Shown: positions 7,675 through 16,733, counted from the first letter of the stretch. The stretch is DNA of 64,000 nt from Planctomycetaceae bacterium (GCA_021371965.1 JAJFVE010000111.1:81409-145408); one strand, 5' to 3'. The notes: a model not told the origin generated them from the letters alone. Translations and numbers: made by a program.

Positions 7675-9702
7675 ATGTACAAACTCCACCTACTCCTGAC
7701 GTACCTGCGCAGCAAGGCCCTGGCGATCCTGGCGATGCTGGGCGTGTCGGCGTGCGTGTTTTTGATGCTCGTCAGCGTCAGCGTCATGAGCGGGTTTCTG
7801 TGGAAGATCGAGCGGGCGGCCAAGGGGCTTTTCGGCGACGTCGTCGTCGAGTCCGGCGGCGTCACCGGCATGGCGTACTACGACGAGTTCATCGCCGAGG
7901 TGACGAAGAAGGTGCCCGAGGTCAAGGCCGGCTCGCCCTTCATTCTCGCGTATGGCATCCTGCCGGTGCCGGGCACCGATTTTCGCCAGACGATCCAGAT
8001 CGCCGGCATCCGCCTGCCCCAGCGCGTGGACGTGTCCGACTTCGAGCAGGGGCTCTACTTCGAGGCCGGCGTGCCGCGACCCACGTTCGATCCGCCGGCA
8101 AAGCTGCTGCTGGAAAGGATCAAGCAGGACAATGACCAGGTGCTCTTGATCCGCCAGCGCGAGACGCTCAAGGTCTACGCCCTGCAGACCGACCGGGACA
8201 AGCTCCTGCCTATCCAGCGCCAGCGCCTGGACAAGCTGCTGGACTCGCCGCCGCCGGTCGGCGACGACGATATGGCCTGGCTCGCCGCGCTGCCGCAGAA
8301 GACGGCCGACGACCTGACCGACTCGCAGATGCGCGACATCCTGGCCTCGCAGGCGATCGCCGAGCGGATCCAGACGACGTTTGTCTTCCGGCGCCGCGCT
8401 CAGCGATGCATCCTCAACACGCAGAAGTACCGCCAACAGTGGACGGACCTCCGCAACGTGCTGGCACAGGCCCAGGACAAAGGCCCATCCGCATCGACCA
8501 CCGCCGCGCTGAGTCAGGCCTTGGTGCTGCTGGAGACGCTGGCGGCCGAGGATTTTCTGCGCACGAACAAGTCGGTCGAGGCGGCGCTGCCCGGTCTCAA
8601 AGACGAGCTCAAGCGGGCTCGCCAGGACCTGCCCACCGTCGAGACCGTCGACGCCCTGGACCGCTGCCTGGCCCTGACGCAGGAGTACCTGATGGGCGAT
8701 GCGGCGCACCGCGTCGTTCTGGGCCTGGGCATCGGCGGGCTGTCATTCCGTTCGCCCAAAGGCGAGACGATCCGCCACGTCGTGCCCGGCAACAAGATCT
8801 CGCTGCTGATGCTGCCGCTGGGCAAGGCGACCGGCACGTCCATGCCGCAGGTGCAGATGGCCGACTTCACCGTCATCGACGACAATCACAGCGACGTCTC
8901 CAGCATCGACTCGAAGTTCGTCTACATTCCCTTTGAGACGCTGCAGGCCATGAACAACATGGCCGCCGAGTACGACGCAGACGACTCCAAGCGGGTGGTC
9001 GTGCCGGCCCGCTGCTCGCAGATCCATTTCAAGGTGGACATCGACAAGTGGGTGCCCTCGGCGCGGCTCCTGGAAGGCGCCAAGGGGCAGTGGCTCCCGC
9101 ACCGGTATTCGGAAGAAGAGATTCTCCAGGATGTCTCGGGCAAGATTCAGGAACTCTGGAAGACCTTCGCGGCCGAGCCCAGCCACCGGGCCTCGGGCGA
9201 GGTCTCGATCGTGACGTGGCGGCAGTTGCAGCGGCACGTGATCGGGCCCATCCAGCAGCAGCGAACGCTGGCGATCGTGATGAACAGCATCATGTGGGGC
9301 GTGTCGGTGCTGCTGATCGTGGTGATCCTGTACGTGATCGTGGTGCAGAAGACCGCCGACATCGGGATCGTCAAGGCGGTGGGCGGTTCGTCCTGGGGCG
9401 TGGCGGGCATCTTCTTCGGCTACGGGGCGATCATCGGGCTGATCGGGTCGGTGCTGGGATCGGTGCTGGGATGGATCTTCGTCAGGAATATCAATGCCAT
9501 CCAGGACTTCACGGATGCGACAGTGGGTTTCCGCGTCTGGGACCCCGAGACGTTCATGTTCGAGAAGATCCCCAACGAGGTGGACTGGTCCGCGGCGGTG
9601 TGGATCATCGCCGGCGCCCTGGTGGCGGGGCTGATCGGGGCGATGATTCCGGCGGTCCGGGCGGCCCGCATGCAGCCGGTGGAGGCCCTTCGCTATGAAT
9701 GA
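7675..9702 (+). CDS. ABC transporter permease, FtsX/LolC-MacB type, with large periplasmic domain
   Basis: Inner-membrane permease of a lipoprotein- or lipid-extracting type ABC system. The 675-residue protein has one helix near residues 15-40, a long periplasmic region (about 45-530) and three helices at the C-terminus in the FtsX domain, including WGVSVLLIVVILYVIVVQ and the coupling segment ADIGIVKAVGGSSWG. It ends in AVRAARMQPVEALRYE, the normal FtsX-family tail. It is much longer than LolC (about 400 residues) because of the periplasmic part, which includes a helical stretch near 190-330. It overlaps the ATPase gene by eight bases. A link to lipoproteins or LPS is inferred from the lpxI neighbour. 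Confidence 0.88.
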   Translation: MYKLHLLLTYLRSKALAILAMLGVSACVFLMLVSVSVMSGFLWKIERAAKGLFGDVVVESGGVTGMAYYDEFIAEVTKKVPEVKAGSPFILAYGILPVPGTDFRQTIQIAGIRLPQRVDVSDFEQGLYFEAGVPRPTFDPPAKLLLERIKQDNDQVLLIRQRETLKVYALQTDRDKLLPIQRQRLDKLLDSPPPVGDDDMAWLAALPQKTADDLTDSQMRDILASQAIAERIQTTFVFRRRAQRCILNTQKYRQQWTDLRNVLAQAQDKGPSASTTAALSQALVLLETLAAEDFLRTNKSVEAALPGLKDELKRARQDLPTVETVDALDRCLALTQEYLMGDAAHRVVLGLGIGGLSFRSPKGETIRHVVPGNKISLLMLPLGKATGTSMPQVQMADFTVIDDNHSDVSSIDSKFVYIPFETLQAMNNMAAEYDADDSKRVVVPARCSQIHFKVDIDKWVPSARLLEGAKGQWLPHRYSEEEILQDVSGKIQELWKTFAAEPSHRASGEVSIVTWRQLQRHVIGPIQQQRTLAIVMNSIMWGVSVLLIVVILYVIVVQKTADIGIVKAVGGSSWGVAGIFFGYGAIIGLIGSVLGSVLGWIFVRNINAIQDFTDATVGFRVWDPETFMFEKIPNEVDWSAAVWIIAGALVAGLIGAMIPAVRAARMQPVEALRYE

Positions 9703-10390
9703 CCTGGCGATCAAGGCCCAAGGGCTGACCAAGAGCTACCACATGGGCAGCTCGACGCTGCGGGTGCTGCGCGGGGTGGACGTGCAGGTGCGCAAGGGCG
9801 AGTTCGCCGTGGTGGTCGGGGCCTCGGGCAGCGGCAAGAGCACCCTGCTGCACCTGGTGGGCCTGCTCGACAAGCCCGACGCCGGATCGGTCTGGCTCGA
9901 CGGCATCGACGCGTCGAAGCTGCCCGCCGCTAAGCGCAATCGGGTGCGATGCCGCGACGTGGGCTTCGTCTTCCAGTTCTACCACCTCGTGCCGGAGCTG
10001 GACATTATCGAAAACGTGCTGCTGCCGGTGAAGGTGGACAGCTCGGTCCTCGCCTGGTCGCGCCGCCGCGGGCCCGCCCGCAAACAGGCGGTCGAAATCC
10101 TCGAGTCGCTGAATCTCTCGCACCGCCTGGGCCACCGCCCGCGCGAGCTCTCAGGTGGCGAGCGACAGCGCGTCGCTATCGCCCGGGCGCTGATCAACAA
10201 TCCCAAGGTGCTGCTGGCCGACGAACCCACCGGAAACCTCGACAGCGTCACCGGCAAGCAGATCATCTCGGTGCTGCGAAGCTTCAACCAGCAGCGCGGC
10301 CAGACGATCCTCATGGTCACGCACGACAACAACCTCGCCCAGCAGGCCGATACCGTCTTTCGCCTCGCTGACGGACGGCTGGGCGGTTGA
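9695..10390 (+). CDS. ABC transporter ATP-binding protein, LolD/MacB type
   Basis: Cytoplasmic ATPase of the transporter encoded just upstream. The 231-residue protein has Walker A GASGSGKSTLLH (about 45-56), the signature LSGGERQRVAIARAL, Walker B VLLADEPTGNLDS and the switch His in MVTHDNN. FQFYHLVPELDIIENVLLP is typical of the LolD group. Its start lies inside the last codons of the permease gene, so the two are translated together. lpxI follows within a few bases, so all three probably form one operon. Confidence 0.93.
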   Translation: MNDLAIKAQGLTKSYHMGSSTLRVLRGVDVQVRKGEFAVVVGASGSGKSTLLHLVGLLDKPDAGSVWLDGIDASKLPAAKRNRVRCRDVGFVFQFYHLVPELDIIENVLLPVKVDSSVLAWSRRRGPARKQAVEILESLNLSHRLGHRPRELSGGERQRVAIARALINNPKVLLADEPTGNLDSVTGKQIISVLRSFNQQRGQTILMVTHDNNLAQQADTVFRLADGRLGG

Positions 10391-10398
10391 GGGCGGCG

Positions 10399-11286
10399 AT
10401 GGATATCGACCTCAAACGCGAGCCCGTGGGGCTGATCGCCGGCAGCGGACGCCTGCCGTTCCTGGTGGCCAATGGGATCATCGCCACCGGACGCCCGCTG
10501 ATCACGATCGGCTTTTCCAGCCTCGCTTCGGTTCGCCTCAAGGGGCTGTCGGATGATTTCAAGTGGGTGGGCATCGTGCGGGCCGGCCAGTGGATCCGCT
10601 TCTTCAAGAAGCATGGCGTGCACGAGGCCGTCATGGTCGGCGGCGTCAAGAAGCAGGCCATCTACACCCCGCTGAGGCTTTTACGATATGTTCCCGATAT
10701 CCGCTCCGCTAAGATATGGTATCTGCGGCTGCGGAAAGACAAGCGCGACAACGCCGTCCTGCTTTCAGTGGCCGACGAGCTGCGAAGCGAAGGGATCGAA
10801 CTGGTGTCGAGCGTGAAATACTGTCAGGAGCATCTGGCCGACGAAGGGCTGATGACGCACAAGCCGCTGCCCGGCGGCGTGGCGGCCGACGTGGATTTCG
10901 GCTGGTACATCGCCCGCGCCAGCGCGGACCTGGACATCGGCCAGAGCATCGCCGTCAAGGAGCGCGACATCATCGCCGTCGAGGCGATGGAGGGCACCGA
11001 CGCGATGATCCGCCGCGCGGGGCGCGTCTGCCGCAAGGGCAAGTGGATCATGGTCAAGGTTGCCCGCCCCAAGCAGGACATGCGCTTCGACGTGCCCACC
11101 GTCGGGCCCAGCACCATCCGAAATCTCAAAGACGCCAAGTGCGCCTGCCTGGTCGTCGAGGCCGGCAAGACGCTGATCGTCGACAAGCCCGCAACGCTGG
11201 CGCTGGCGGACAAGCTGGGAATCGCCGTGGTCGGCAAGGGCGTTGCCCCGACGTCGCAAAAGACTACGACGTGCCGGCCTGACTGA
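10399..11286 (+). CDS. lpxI: UDP-2,3-diacylglucosamine pyrophosphatase LpxI
   Basis: Hydrolyses UDP-2,3-diacylglucosamine to lipid X and UMP, the fourth step of lipid A synthesis, in organisms lacking LpxH. The protein (295 residues from the ATG at 10399; a TTG at 10387 is an alternative) has the N-terminal LIAGSGRLPFLVANGI and the C-terminal signature VEAMEGTDAMIRRAG. Family length is normal. It follows the Lol-type ATPase by eight bases, which places lipid A synthesis beside an envelope transporter. Together with lpxA, lptB and kdsB elsewhere here, it shows that the organism makes a lipopolysaccharide outer membrane. Confidence 0.93.
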   Translation: MDIDLKREPVGLIAGSGRLPFLVANGIIATGRPLITIGFSSLASVRLKGLSDDFKWVGIVRAGQWIRFFKKHGVHEAVMVGGVKKQAIYTPLRLLRYVPDIRSAKIWYLRLRKDKRDNAVLLSVADELRSEGIELVSSVKYCQEHLADEGLMTHKPLPGGVAADVDFGWYIARASADLDIGQSIAVKERDIIAVEAMEGTDAMIRRAGRVCRKGKWIMVKVARPKQDMRFDVPTVGPSTIRNLKDAKCACLVVEAGKTLIVDKPATLALADKLGIAVVGKGVAPTSQKTTTCRPD

Positions 11287-11482
11287 GGCGCCCCAGATTG
11301 GTGGCGTGAAGGCTGGCGGCGGTGAGAATGTGTCGAAGCCTCTCAATGCTGATATCGGCCAGGAAGTCGTCGGTGAAATCCATCTCAAAATCGCATCGGA
11401 TGGCCCGCAGCAGGCGGACGAGCTCCGGGCGGTCCAGCGTCTGCAGGGCAGCGACAAACTTTATTGCATGCTTCGGGGGCAT
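11264..11482 (-). CDS. small hypothetical protein, 72 residues
   Basis: A short reading frame convergent with lpxI and overlapping its last 23 bases. It starts at ATG 11482 with GAGGA seven bases ahead, and the codon choice looks like its neighbours (G or C in most third positions). The product is charged and helical, beginning PPKHAIKFVAALQTLDRPEL, with no signal peptide, Cys or known motif that I recognise. The region is otherwise unexplained. No function can be assigned. Confidence 0.55.
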   Translation of the reverse strand: MPPKHAIKFVAALQTLDRPELVRLLRAIRCDFEMDFTDDFLADISIERLRHILTAASLHATNLGRLSQAGTS

Positions 11483-11682
11483 CGGGTTCCTCGCCAAAAG
11501 GCACTTACTCTTTATCGGAAGGCCGGGGCAATGGCTGTGAACAATTTGTGCATAACCCTTGTACTAAGGCGGTAACTTACTACAGAAGAACAAGTTGCTT
11601 TAAGATTGACCTTTGCGTGAACTGTTAGGAAAATCGGAAAATGATAGGAGAAAGCACCTAGGAGATCGTAGGTAACTTCCCT

Positions 11683-12753
11683 GTGGACACGCCTTGCACA
11701 AGTGATTTTGACTACGCTCTGCCTGCCGGGTTGATCGCGCAGTTCCCCTCGCCGCAGAGGGGGCAGTCGCGGCTGATGGTTCTCGATCGCCCTGGCGGTG
11801 TCGTCAGCCACCGCACCTTTGCCGATCTGCCACAGTTCCTGCGCCGCGGCGACGTGCTGGTGGTCAACGACACGCGAGTCCTGCCAGCCCGCTTCGTCTG
11901 CCGTCGCGCCTCGGGCGGACGCATCGAAGGCCTCTTCCTTCACCAGGCCCCGCCGCGCCAGTGGCAAGTCCTCCTCAAAGGCGCCGGGCGGTGCAAAGCC
12001 GGCGAAACGCTCGTCATGGAGCGAGCCCAGGACGTCTCGCTGATCCTGGAGCGAAATCTCGGACAAGGCTGCTGGCTCGTGAACGGTTCGGCGCTGGAAC
12101 CGGCTGCCGCCATCCTTGCCCGCGCCGGCACGATTCCCCTGCCACCGTACATCCGCCGCGATCCCCAGGCCGGCGACGAACAGGACCGCCGGCGATACCA
12201 GACCGTCTACGCTGCCTGCGACGGCGCCGTGGCCGCCCCGACGGCCGGGCTGCACTTCACACAGGAACTGCTGGCGCAACTGGCCGACATGGGCGTCGAG
12301 CAGGTCAGCGTAACGCTGCACGTGGGAGTCGGCACGTTCGCACCGGTCAAGGCCGAGCGCCTGGCGGACCACCTGATGCACAGCGAATGGTACGAGCTCT
12401 CAGTCCCCGCGGCCGCCAGACTAAACGCCGCCCGCGCTGCCGGCAGGCGCATCGTGGCCGTCGGCACCACGTCGGTGCGCGTTCTGGAGACGCTCGCCGC
12501 CAGACAAGGTTCAACGCTCGCTGCGGATAGCGGCTGGACCGATATCTTCATCTATCCCCCCGCGCACTTCCGCTGCGTCGATGCGCTGATTACGAACTTT
12601 CACCTGCCCAGGAGCACGCTGCTGATGCTGGTAGCCGCCTTCGCCAGCCCCGGTTCGACCAAAGGCGTCAAGACGATCCTGGACGCCTACGCCCAAGCCG
12701 TAGCCGAGAAATACCGCTTCTTCTCCTACGGCGACGCCATGCTGATTCTATAG
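11683..12753 (+). CDS. queA: S-adenosylmethionine:tRNA ribosyltransferase-isomerase
   Basis: Transfers and isomerises the ribose of SAM onto 7-aminomethyl-7-deazaguanine in tRNA to make epoxyqueuosine. The 356-residue protein has family stretches FDYALPAGLIAQFP, DVLVVNDTRVLPAR (about 65-78), GTVAAPTAGLHFT-like AVAAPTAGLHFTQEL, and PRSTLLMLVAAFA near the C-terminus. The start is a GTG at 11683; no in-frame ATG fits. The upstream 180 bases are AT-rich for this genome and contain a DnaA-box-like TGTGCATAA at 11547-11555. It is followed by a GTTGGCGG-type hairpin repeat and then the convergent dxs. Confidence 0.95.
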   Translation: MDTPCTSDFDYALPAGLIAQFPSPQRGQSRLMVLDRPGGVVSHRTFADLPQFLRRGDVLVVNDTRVLPARFVCRRASGGRIEGLFLHQAPPRQWQVLLKGAGRCKAGETLVMERAQDVSLILERNLGQGCWLVNGSALEPAAAILARAGTIPLPPYIRRDPQAGDEQDRRRYQTVYAACDGAVAAPTAGLHFTQELLAQLADMGVEQVSVTLHVGVGTFAPVKAERLADHLMHSEWYELSVPAAARLNAARAAGRRIVAVGTTSVRVLETLAARQGSTLAADSGWTDIFIYPPAHFRCVDALITNFHLPRSTLLMLVAAFASPGSTKGVKTILDAYAQAVAEKYRFFSYGDAMLIL

Positions 12754-12772
12754 AAAGATGCCAGCAGCGAAA

Positions 12773-12861
12773 GTTGGCGGCGGGGCTTGCCCCACGCGGC
12801 GGTCGAGCAGGAGAAACCGCGTCGAGCAAGTCGCAGATCCCCTGGGGGCTCGACCGCTAAC
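12773..12861. repeat. GTTAGCGG-type inverted repeat between queA and dxs
   Basis: One end reads GTTGGCGGCGGGGCTTGCCC (12773-12792), the other CTCGACCGCTAAC (12849-12861). The ends are complementary (GTTAGCGG / CCGCTAAC), and the middle contains GTCGAG and GCAAG motifs. A second copy with the same ends is at 41411-41484. On the minus strand the element provides the TAG stop codon of dxs. Confidence 0.7.
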
Positions 12862-14752
12862 TTCTGTTGGTTGCATTCTTCCTGAGCATTTCGCGCATGG
12901 TCGCGGCCAGGTGCGTGCCGTCGAGGCCGACTCGCCCTAGCTGCTCGCTGCGCGAGGCGTGCGAGATGAACTTATCGGGCAGGCCCGCCAGGCGGACGTT
13001 GGAGGCGTCGAGCCCTTTTTGTGCGGCCAGTTCCAGCACGGCTGAGCCCAGCCCGCCGACGACGGCGTGGTCTTCCACCACCAGCAGCGGGCGGCGGCTG
13101 GCGATCAGGGTTGCGAGGGTCGCCGCGTCGAGCGGCTTGGCGAATCGGGCGCTGTAGACAGCCGTCTCGATGCCGTTGCCGGCCAATTCCCCCGCGGCGT
13201 CGAGGGCCTGCTCGACCATCGCGCCGTAGGCGAAGATGGCCGCGTCGGCGCCTTCGCGCACGCAGCGGCTCTTGCCCAGCTCGAACGGCGGGCATGGGCC
13301 TTGCAGCGGCGGGGGAATCTCGTCGCGCGGGTAGCGGATGGCCACAGGACCCTCCAGCGACAGCGCAAAGGTCATCGCGGCCCGCAGTTCTTCGGCGTCG
13401 CCGGGGGCCATCAGCACCATGCCCGGCACGGCGCGGAACATCGCGATGTCCATGAAGCCCTGGTGCACGGCACCGTCCGAGCCGACCAGGCCCGCGCGGT
13501 CCATGCACAGCAGCGCCGGCAGCTTTTGCAGCGCCAGTTCCTGGAAGACCTGGTCCACCGCGCGCTGCATGAAGGTCGAATAGATCGCCACGACCGGCCG
13601 CAGCCCCGCGCGCGACAGCCCGGCCGCCATCGCCACCGCGTGCGACTCGCTGATGCCCACGTCGACGAATCGGCCCGGATATGCCGCGCGGAACTCCGAC
13701 AGTCCCGTCCCGTCGGGCATGGCAGCCGTGATGGCCATGATGCGTTCATCCGCCGCGGCCAGGTCCACCAGGATCTCCGAGAACGCCGCCGTCCAGGAGG
13801 GGTTCTCGGTCTTGGCGAAGACGGCCTTGCCTTCCTCGATGACGTACGCCGGCGGGCTGTGGAACCGGCAGGGGTCTTCGACGGCGTATTGGCAGCCGCG
13901 GCCCTTTTGCGTGTGAACGTGCAGGACGACGGGCTGGTTGACGGCCGCCAGGCGGCCCAGGATGTGCACCAGGGCGTGGATGTTGTGCCCGTCGACGGGG
14001 CCGAAATACGCGATGCCCAGCGACTCGAAGAAGCTGCCCCCGTGCAGCGTGGTCCGCAGGCCGGCCTTGATCTGGCGGAGGGCTTCAGAAATTTCCTCGC
14101 CCAGCGGCAGGCGCTGGAGCATGGTCTCGGTCGACTGCTTGATGTCGCTGTACGTGTGCGAGGTGCGGACGCGGTCCAACATGCCCGCCAGGGCGCCCTG
14201 CGAGGGGTCGATCGACATCGAGTTATCATTGAGCACGATCAGGAACTGCCGTTTGAGCAGCGCCGCGTTGTTGAGCCCCTCCAGCGACAGGCCGTTGACG
14301 ATGCTCCCATCGCCCACCACCGCCACCACGCGCGTGTCGCGCCCGGCGATCTGGTCGGCCCAGGCCATCCCCGCCGCCGTCGATATCGCCGTGCCGGCGT
14401 GGCCGGTGGCGAACAGGTCGTACAGGCTCTCGGACGGGGCGGGAAAGCCGCTGATGCCCCCGGCCTGGCGCAGCGTGGAGAACCGTTCGCCGCGCCCCGT
14501 CAGCAGCTTGTGGGCGTAGCACTGGTGGCCGACGTCCCAGAGCAGCCGGTCGTGCGAGAAATCGAAGACGTTGTGCAGCGCGACGGTCAACTCCGCGATG
14601 CCCAGGTTGCTGGCCAGGTGCCCGCCGTTGCTCGAGACGACCTCGATGATCCGCTGCCGCAACTCGTCGGCGACCTGCACGAGCTGCTCCTCGCTGAGGC
14701 GGCGCAACTGGTGCGGCGTGACGATCCTGTCGAGCAACCGTTGCTGTGGCAT
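12857..14752 (-). CDS. dxs: 1-deoxy-D-xylulose-5-phosphate synthase
   Basis: First enzyme of the non-mevalonate isoprenoid pathway: condenses pyruvate and glyceraldehyde 3-phosphate with thiamine diphosphate. The 631-residue protein has the usual length. The N-terminal half carries the thiamine-binding GDGSIVNGLSLEGLNNA, the middle domain DRAGLVGSDGAVHQG, and a C-terminal transketolase domain follows. GGAAG precedes the ATG at 14752. ispA lies directly upstream on the same strand, so the two form an isoprenoid operon (ispA then dxs). The last residues AATNRS-like end and the TAG stop abut the GTTAGCGG repeat. Confidence 0.96.
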   Translation of the reverse strand: MPQQRLLDRIVTPHQLRRLSEEQLVQVADELRQRIIEVVSSNGGHLASNLGIAELTVALHNVFDFSHDRLLWDVGHQCYAHKLLTGRGERFSTLRQAGGISGFPAPSESLYDLFATGHAGTAISTAAGMAWADQIAGRDTRVVAVVGDGSIVNGLSLEGLNNAALLKRQFLIVLNDNSMSIDPSQGALAGMLDRVRTSHTYSDIKQSTETMLQRLPLGEEISEALRQIKAGLRTTLHGGSFFESLGIAYFGPVDGHNIHALVHILGRLAAVNQPVVLHVHTQKGRGCQYAVEDPCRFHSPPAYVIEEGKAVFAKTENPSWTAAFSEILVDLAAADERIMAITAAMPDGTGLSEFRAAYPGRFVDVGISESHAVAMAAGLSRAGLRPVVAIYSTFMQRAVDQVFQELALQKLPALLCMDRAGLVGSDGAVHQGFMDIAMFRAVPGMVLMAPGDAEELRAAMTFALSLEGPVAIRYPRDEIPPPLQGPCPPFELGKSRCVREGADAAIFAYGAMVEQALDAAGELAGNGIETAVYSARFAKPLDAATLATLIASRRPLLVVEDHAVVGGLGSAVLELAAQKGLDASNVRLAGLPDKFISHASRSEQLGRVGLDGTHLAATMREMLRKNATNRS

Positions 14753-14771
14753 CAATTCTTCCTCAAGCCTG

Positions 14772-14814
14772 CACGGGCGAGACGCCCGTGTGACTCATGG
14801 GCAAGATGCCCATG
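14772..14814. repeat. two tandem perfect hairpins with AGA loops between ispA and dxs
   Basis: CACGGGCG-AGA-CGCCCGTG (14772-14790) is followed after five bases by CATGGGCA-AGA-TGCCCATG (14796-14814). Both stems are perfect 8-base pairs with the same loop. A related hairpin (CGCGGGC...GCCCGCG) lies after lptB near 60681-60700. They sit inside the ispA-dxs operon. Confidence 0.8.
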
Positions 14815-14819
14815 CTACT

Positions 14820-15713
14820 TTAGTTTGTCCGCCGCGTCAGCAGGTCCGCCAAGTCCGCCAGGTCTGCGCCGCGCGGCCCCAGCGGGGCCAAGGCTGCGAC
14901 CGCCTTTGCGGCAAGTGCATCCGCCAGTTCGGCCGCGCCCTGCATGCCCAGTTCTGTCACGGCGGTCCGCTTGGCCTGGCGGCTGTCCTTGCCGGGCGTC
15001 TTGCCCAGCTCGCCGGCGCTGCCAGTGACATCCAGGATGTCGTCGACGACCTGAAACGCCAGGCCCAGCATCTGCCCGTAGGCCCGCAGGGATTCCACTA
15101 TTGTATCGGCTGCACCGCCGCAGATACCCCCCAGAACTGTGGCGGCCGCTATCAGGGCGGCGGTCTTGCGCTGGTGAATGCGCTGCAGGCCCTCGATTCC
15201 CTTTTCTACGGCGCAGAGATTCATGTCGGCCACTTGCCCGGCGATGAGCGCCGCCCCGCCGGCCGCGCCGGCCAGTTCGCTCACCAGTTGCCCCGCGCGG
15301 GGCCCGCCGCCGAGCAGGCCAAACGCCCGCGTCAGCAGCGCGTCGCCGACGAGAATCGCCATCGCCTCGCCGAACTTGACGTGAGCGGTGGGGCGCCCCC
15401 GCCGCAGCGCGTCGTCGTCCATCGCCGGCAGATCGTCATGCACGAGGCTGTAGCAGTGGATCAACTCCACCGCTGCGGCGCAGCGCCCGACGAGTTCCGC
15501 CTGCGGCGCAGTGTCGCCGCCGACGGCCGTGGCTGAAAGGTACACCAGCGACGGGCGCAATCGCTTACCGCCTTCGGTGCAGTATCGCATCGCCGCCGCC
15601 AGCGACTCGGGCGTGCCCGGCTCGACCAGCCACTTCGCCAGGTCACCCTCAAATCGCCGCCCGCACGGGCCCAGCAGATCATGGAGCGTGCGTGTTGTTC
15701 TTTCCTGAGTCAT
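14820..15713 (-). CDS. ispA: farnesyl/geranylgeranyl diphosphate synthase
   Basis: Chain-elongating trans-prenyltransferase that condenses IPP with allylic diphosphates. The 297-residue protein has the first aspartate motif DDLPAMDDDALRRG (about 91-104) and the second in QVVDDILDVTG, plus EGGKRLRP near residue 50. The small residues before the first motif match bacterial IspA (C15 product), but chain length cannot be read reliably. I chose the ATG at 15713 over a TTG nine bases earlier. It is upstream of dxs on the same strand, separated by two small hairpins. Confidence 0.92.
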   Translation of the reverse strand: MTQERTTRTLHDLLGPCGRRFEGDLAKWLVEPGTPESLAAAMRYCTEGGKRLRPSLVYLSATAVGGDTAPQAELVGRCAAAVELIHCYSLVHDDLPAMDDDALRRGRPTAHVKFGEAMAILVGDALLTRAFGLLGGGPRAGQLVSELAGAAGGAALIAGQVADMNLCAVEKGIEGLQRIHQRKTAALIAAATVLGGICGGAADTIVESLRAYGQMLGLAFQVVDDILDVTGSAGELGKTPGKDSRQAKRTAVTELGMQGAAELADALAAKAVAALAPLGPRGADLADLADLLTRRTN

Positions 15714-15743
15714 GGAATGCAACTGGAGATTATACCCAGAAAA

Positions 15744-15838
15744 ACCAGTAGCCGGTAGCCGGTAGCCAGTAACGGGGATTAATGCGAATCTGACTGGCTA
15801 CGGGCTACTGGCTACTGGCTACCATACCGGCTACTAGC
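15744..15838. repeat. inverted GTAGCCG heptamer arrays between ispA and lpxA
   Basis: The left arm (15744-15773) has CAGTAGC CGGTAGC CGGTAGC CAGTAAC. The right arm (15792-15838) has GACTGGCTAC, GGGCTAC and TGGCTAC units. The spacer is about 18 bases. It lies in the divergent space, so it may be transcribed as part of one or both leaders. Confidence 0.8.
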
Positions 15839-15905
15839 TTTTCCGCCGCAATCTGTGATAATGTGCGGCCTTGTTGCGCGGGCCAGGCCCGCAGGAGTTT
15901 TGGCA

Positions 15906-16733
15906 ATGTCGAAAATACATCCCACCGCCATCGTGGACGCCGGGGCCCAACTGGGCGATGACGTGGAAATCGGTCCCTACTGCATCGTCGAAGACGGTGT
16001 CACCCTCGGGGCCGGCACGGTCCTGCGCTCGGGCGTGGTGATCCGTCGCTACACCACGATGGGCCAAGGCAACTTCGTCGACAGCCACACCGTCATCGGC
16101 GGCGACCCGCAGGACTTCAAGTTCGACCCCAAGCAGGTCAGCTACGTTCGCATCGGCGACCATAACATCATCCGCGAGTACGTCACCATCTCTCGCGCCA
16201 CCGGCGAGGGCAACACGACGGTCGTCGGCAACAACACGATGTGGATGGCCAGTGCCCATGCCGGGCACAACGCCGTCATCGAAGACAACGTCATCCTCGT
16301 CAACGGCTCGGCTGTCGGCGGCCACGCCACCGTCGGCACCGGCGCGATCCTGTCAGCCCACGCCCTGGTGCACCAGTTCTGCTGGATCGGTCGCAACGTC
16401 ATGACGCAGGGGCAGAGCGGCTTCAGCACGCATGTGGCGCCCTTCACGCTCTGCGCAAACATCAACTGCTGCGTCGGTCTCAACGCCATCGGCCTGCGGC
16501 GAAACCCCAAGGTCACCGAGAAAGATCGCGCCGAGGTGAAGGAAGCCTTCAAGCTGGTCTATCGCCGGCACCTGTCGGCCAAGGAGTCACTCGCCGCGAT
16601 GGACGCCCATACCGAGTGGGGGTGGGCGGCATCGGAGTTCCGCCAGTTCATCCGCAACGTGCGCGAGGCGCGCAAGCCCCACAATCGCGGCCTGTGCCCG
16701 CTGCGCCGCCGCGTCATGACCGGCGAGGAGTAA
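15906..16733 (+). CDS. lpxA: UDP-N-acetylglucosamine acyltransferase LpxA
   Basis: First step of lipid A synthesis: adds a 3-hydroxyacyl chain from ACP to UDP-GlcNAc. The 275-residue protein has the left-handed beta-helix hexapeptide repeats from residue 1 to about 190 and a helical C-terminus. The catalytic His is in ASAHAGHNAVIE, and LVHQFCWIG matches the family core. CAGGAG precedes the ATG at 15906. The next gene overlaps its stop codon by one base, an unusual coupling of lipid A synthesis to a uronate-isomerase-like enzyme. Usual neighbours lpxB, fabZ and lpxD are absent from this window. Confidence 0.95.
   Translation: MSKIHPTAIVDAGAQLGDDVEIGPYCIVEDGVTLGAGTVLRSGVVIRRYTTMGQGNFVDSHTVIGGDPQDFKFDPKQVSYVRIGDHNIIREYVTISRATGEGNTTVVGNNTMWMASAHAGHNAVIEDNVILVNGSAVGGHATVGTGAILSAHALVHQFCWIGRNVMTQGQSGFSTHVAPFTLCANINCCVGLNAIGLRRNPKVTEKDRAEVKEAFKLVYRRHLSAKESLAAMDAHTEWGWAASEFRQFIRNVREARKPHNRGLCPLRRRVMTGEE

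Noticed and set aside
13067..15028. 653-codon frame antisense to dxs and ispA
   Set aside because: Spans two clear genes; no motif or Shine-Dalgarno; typical shadow in high-GC DNA.
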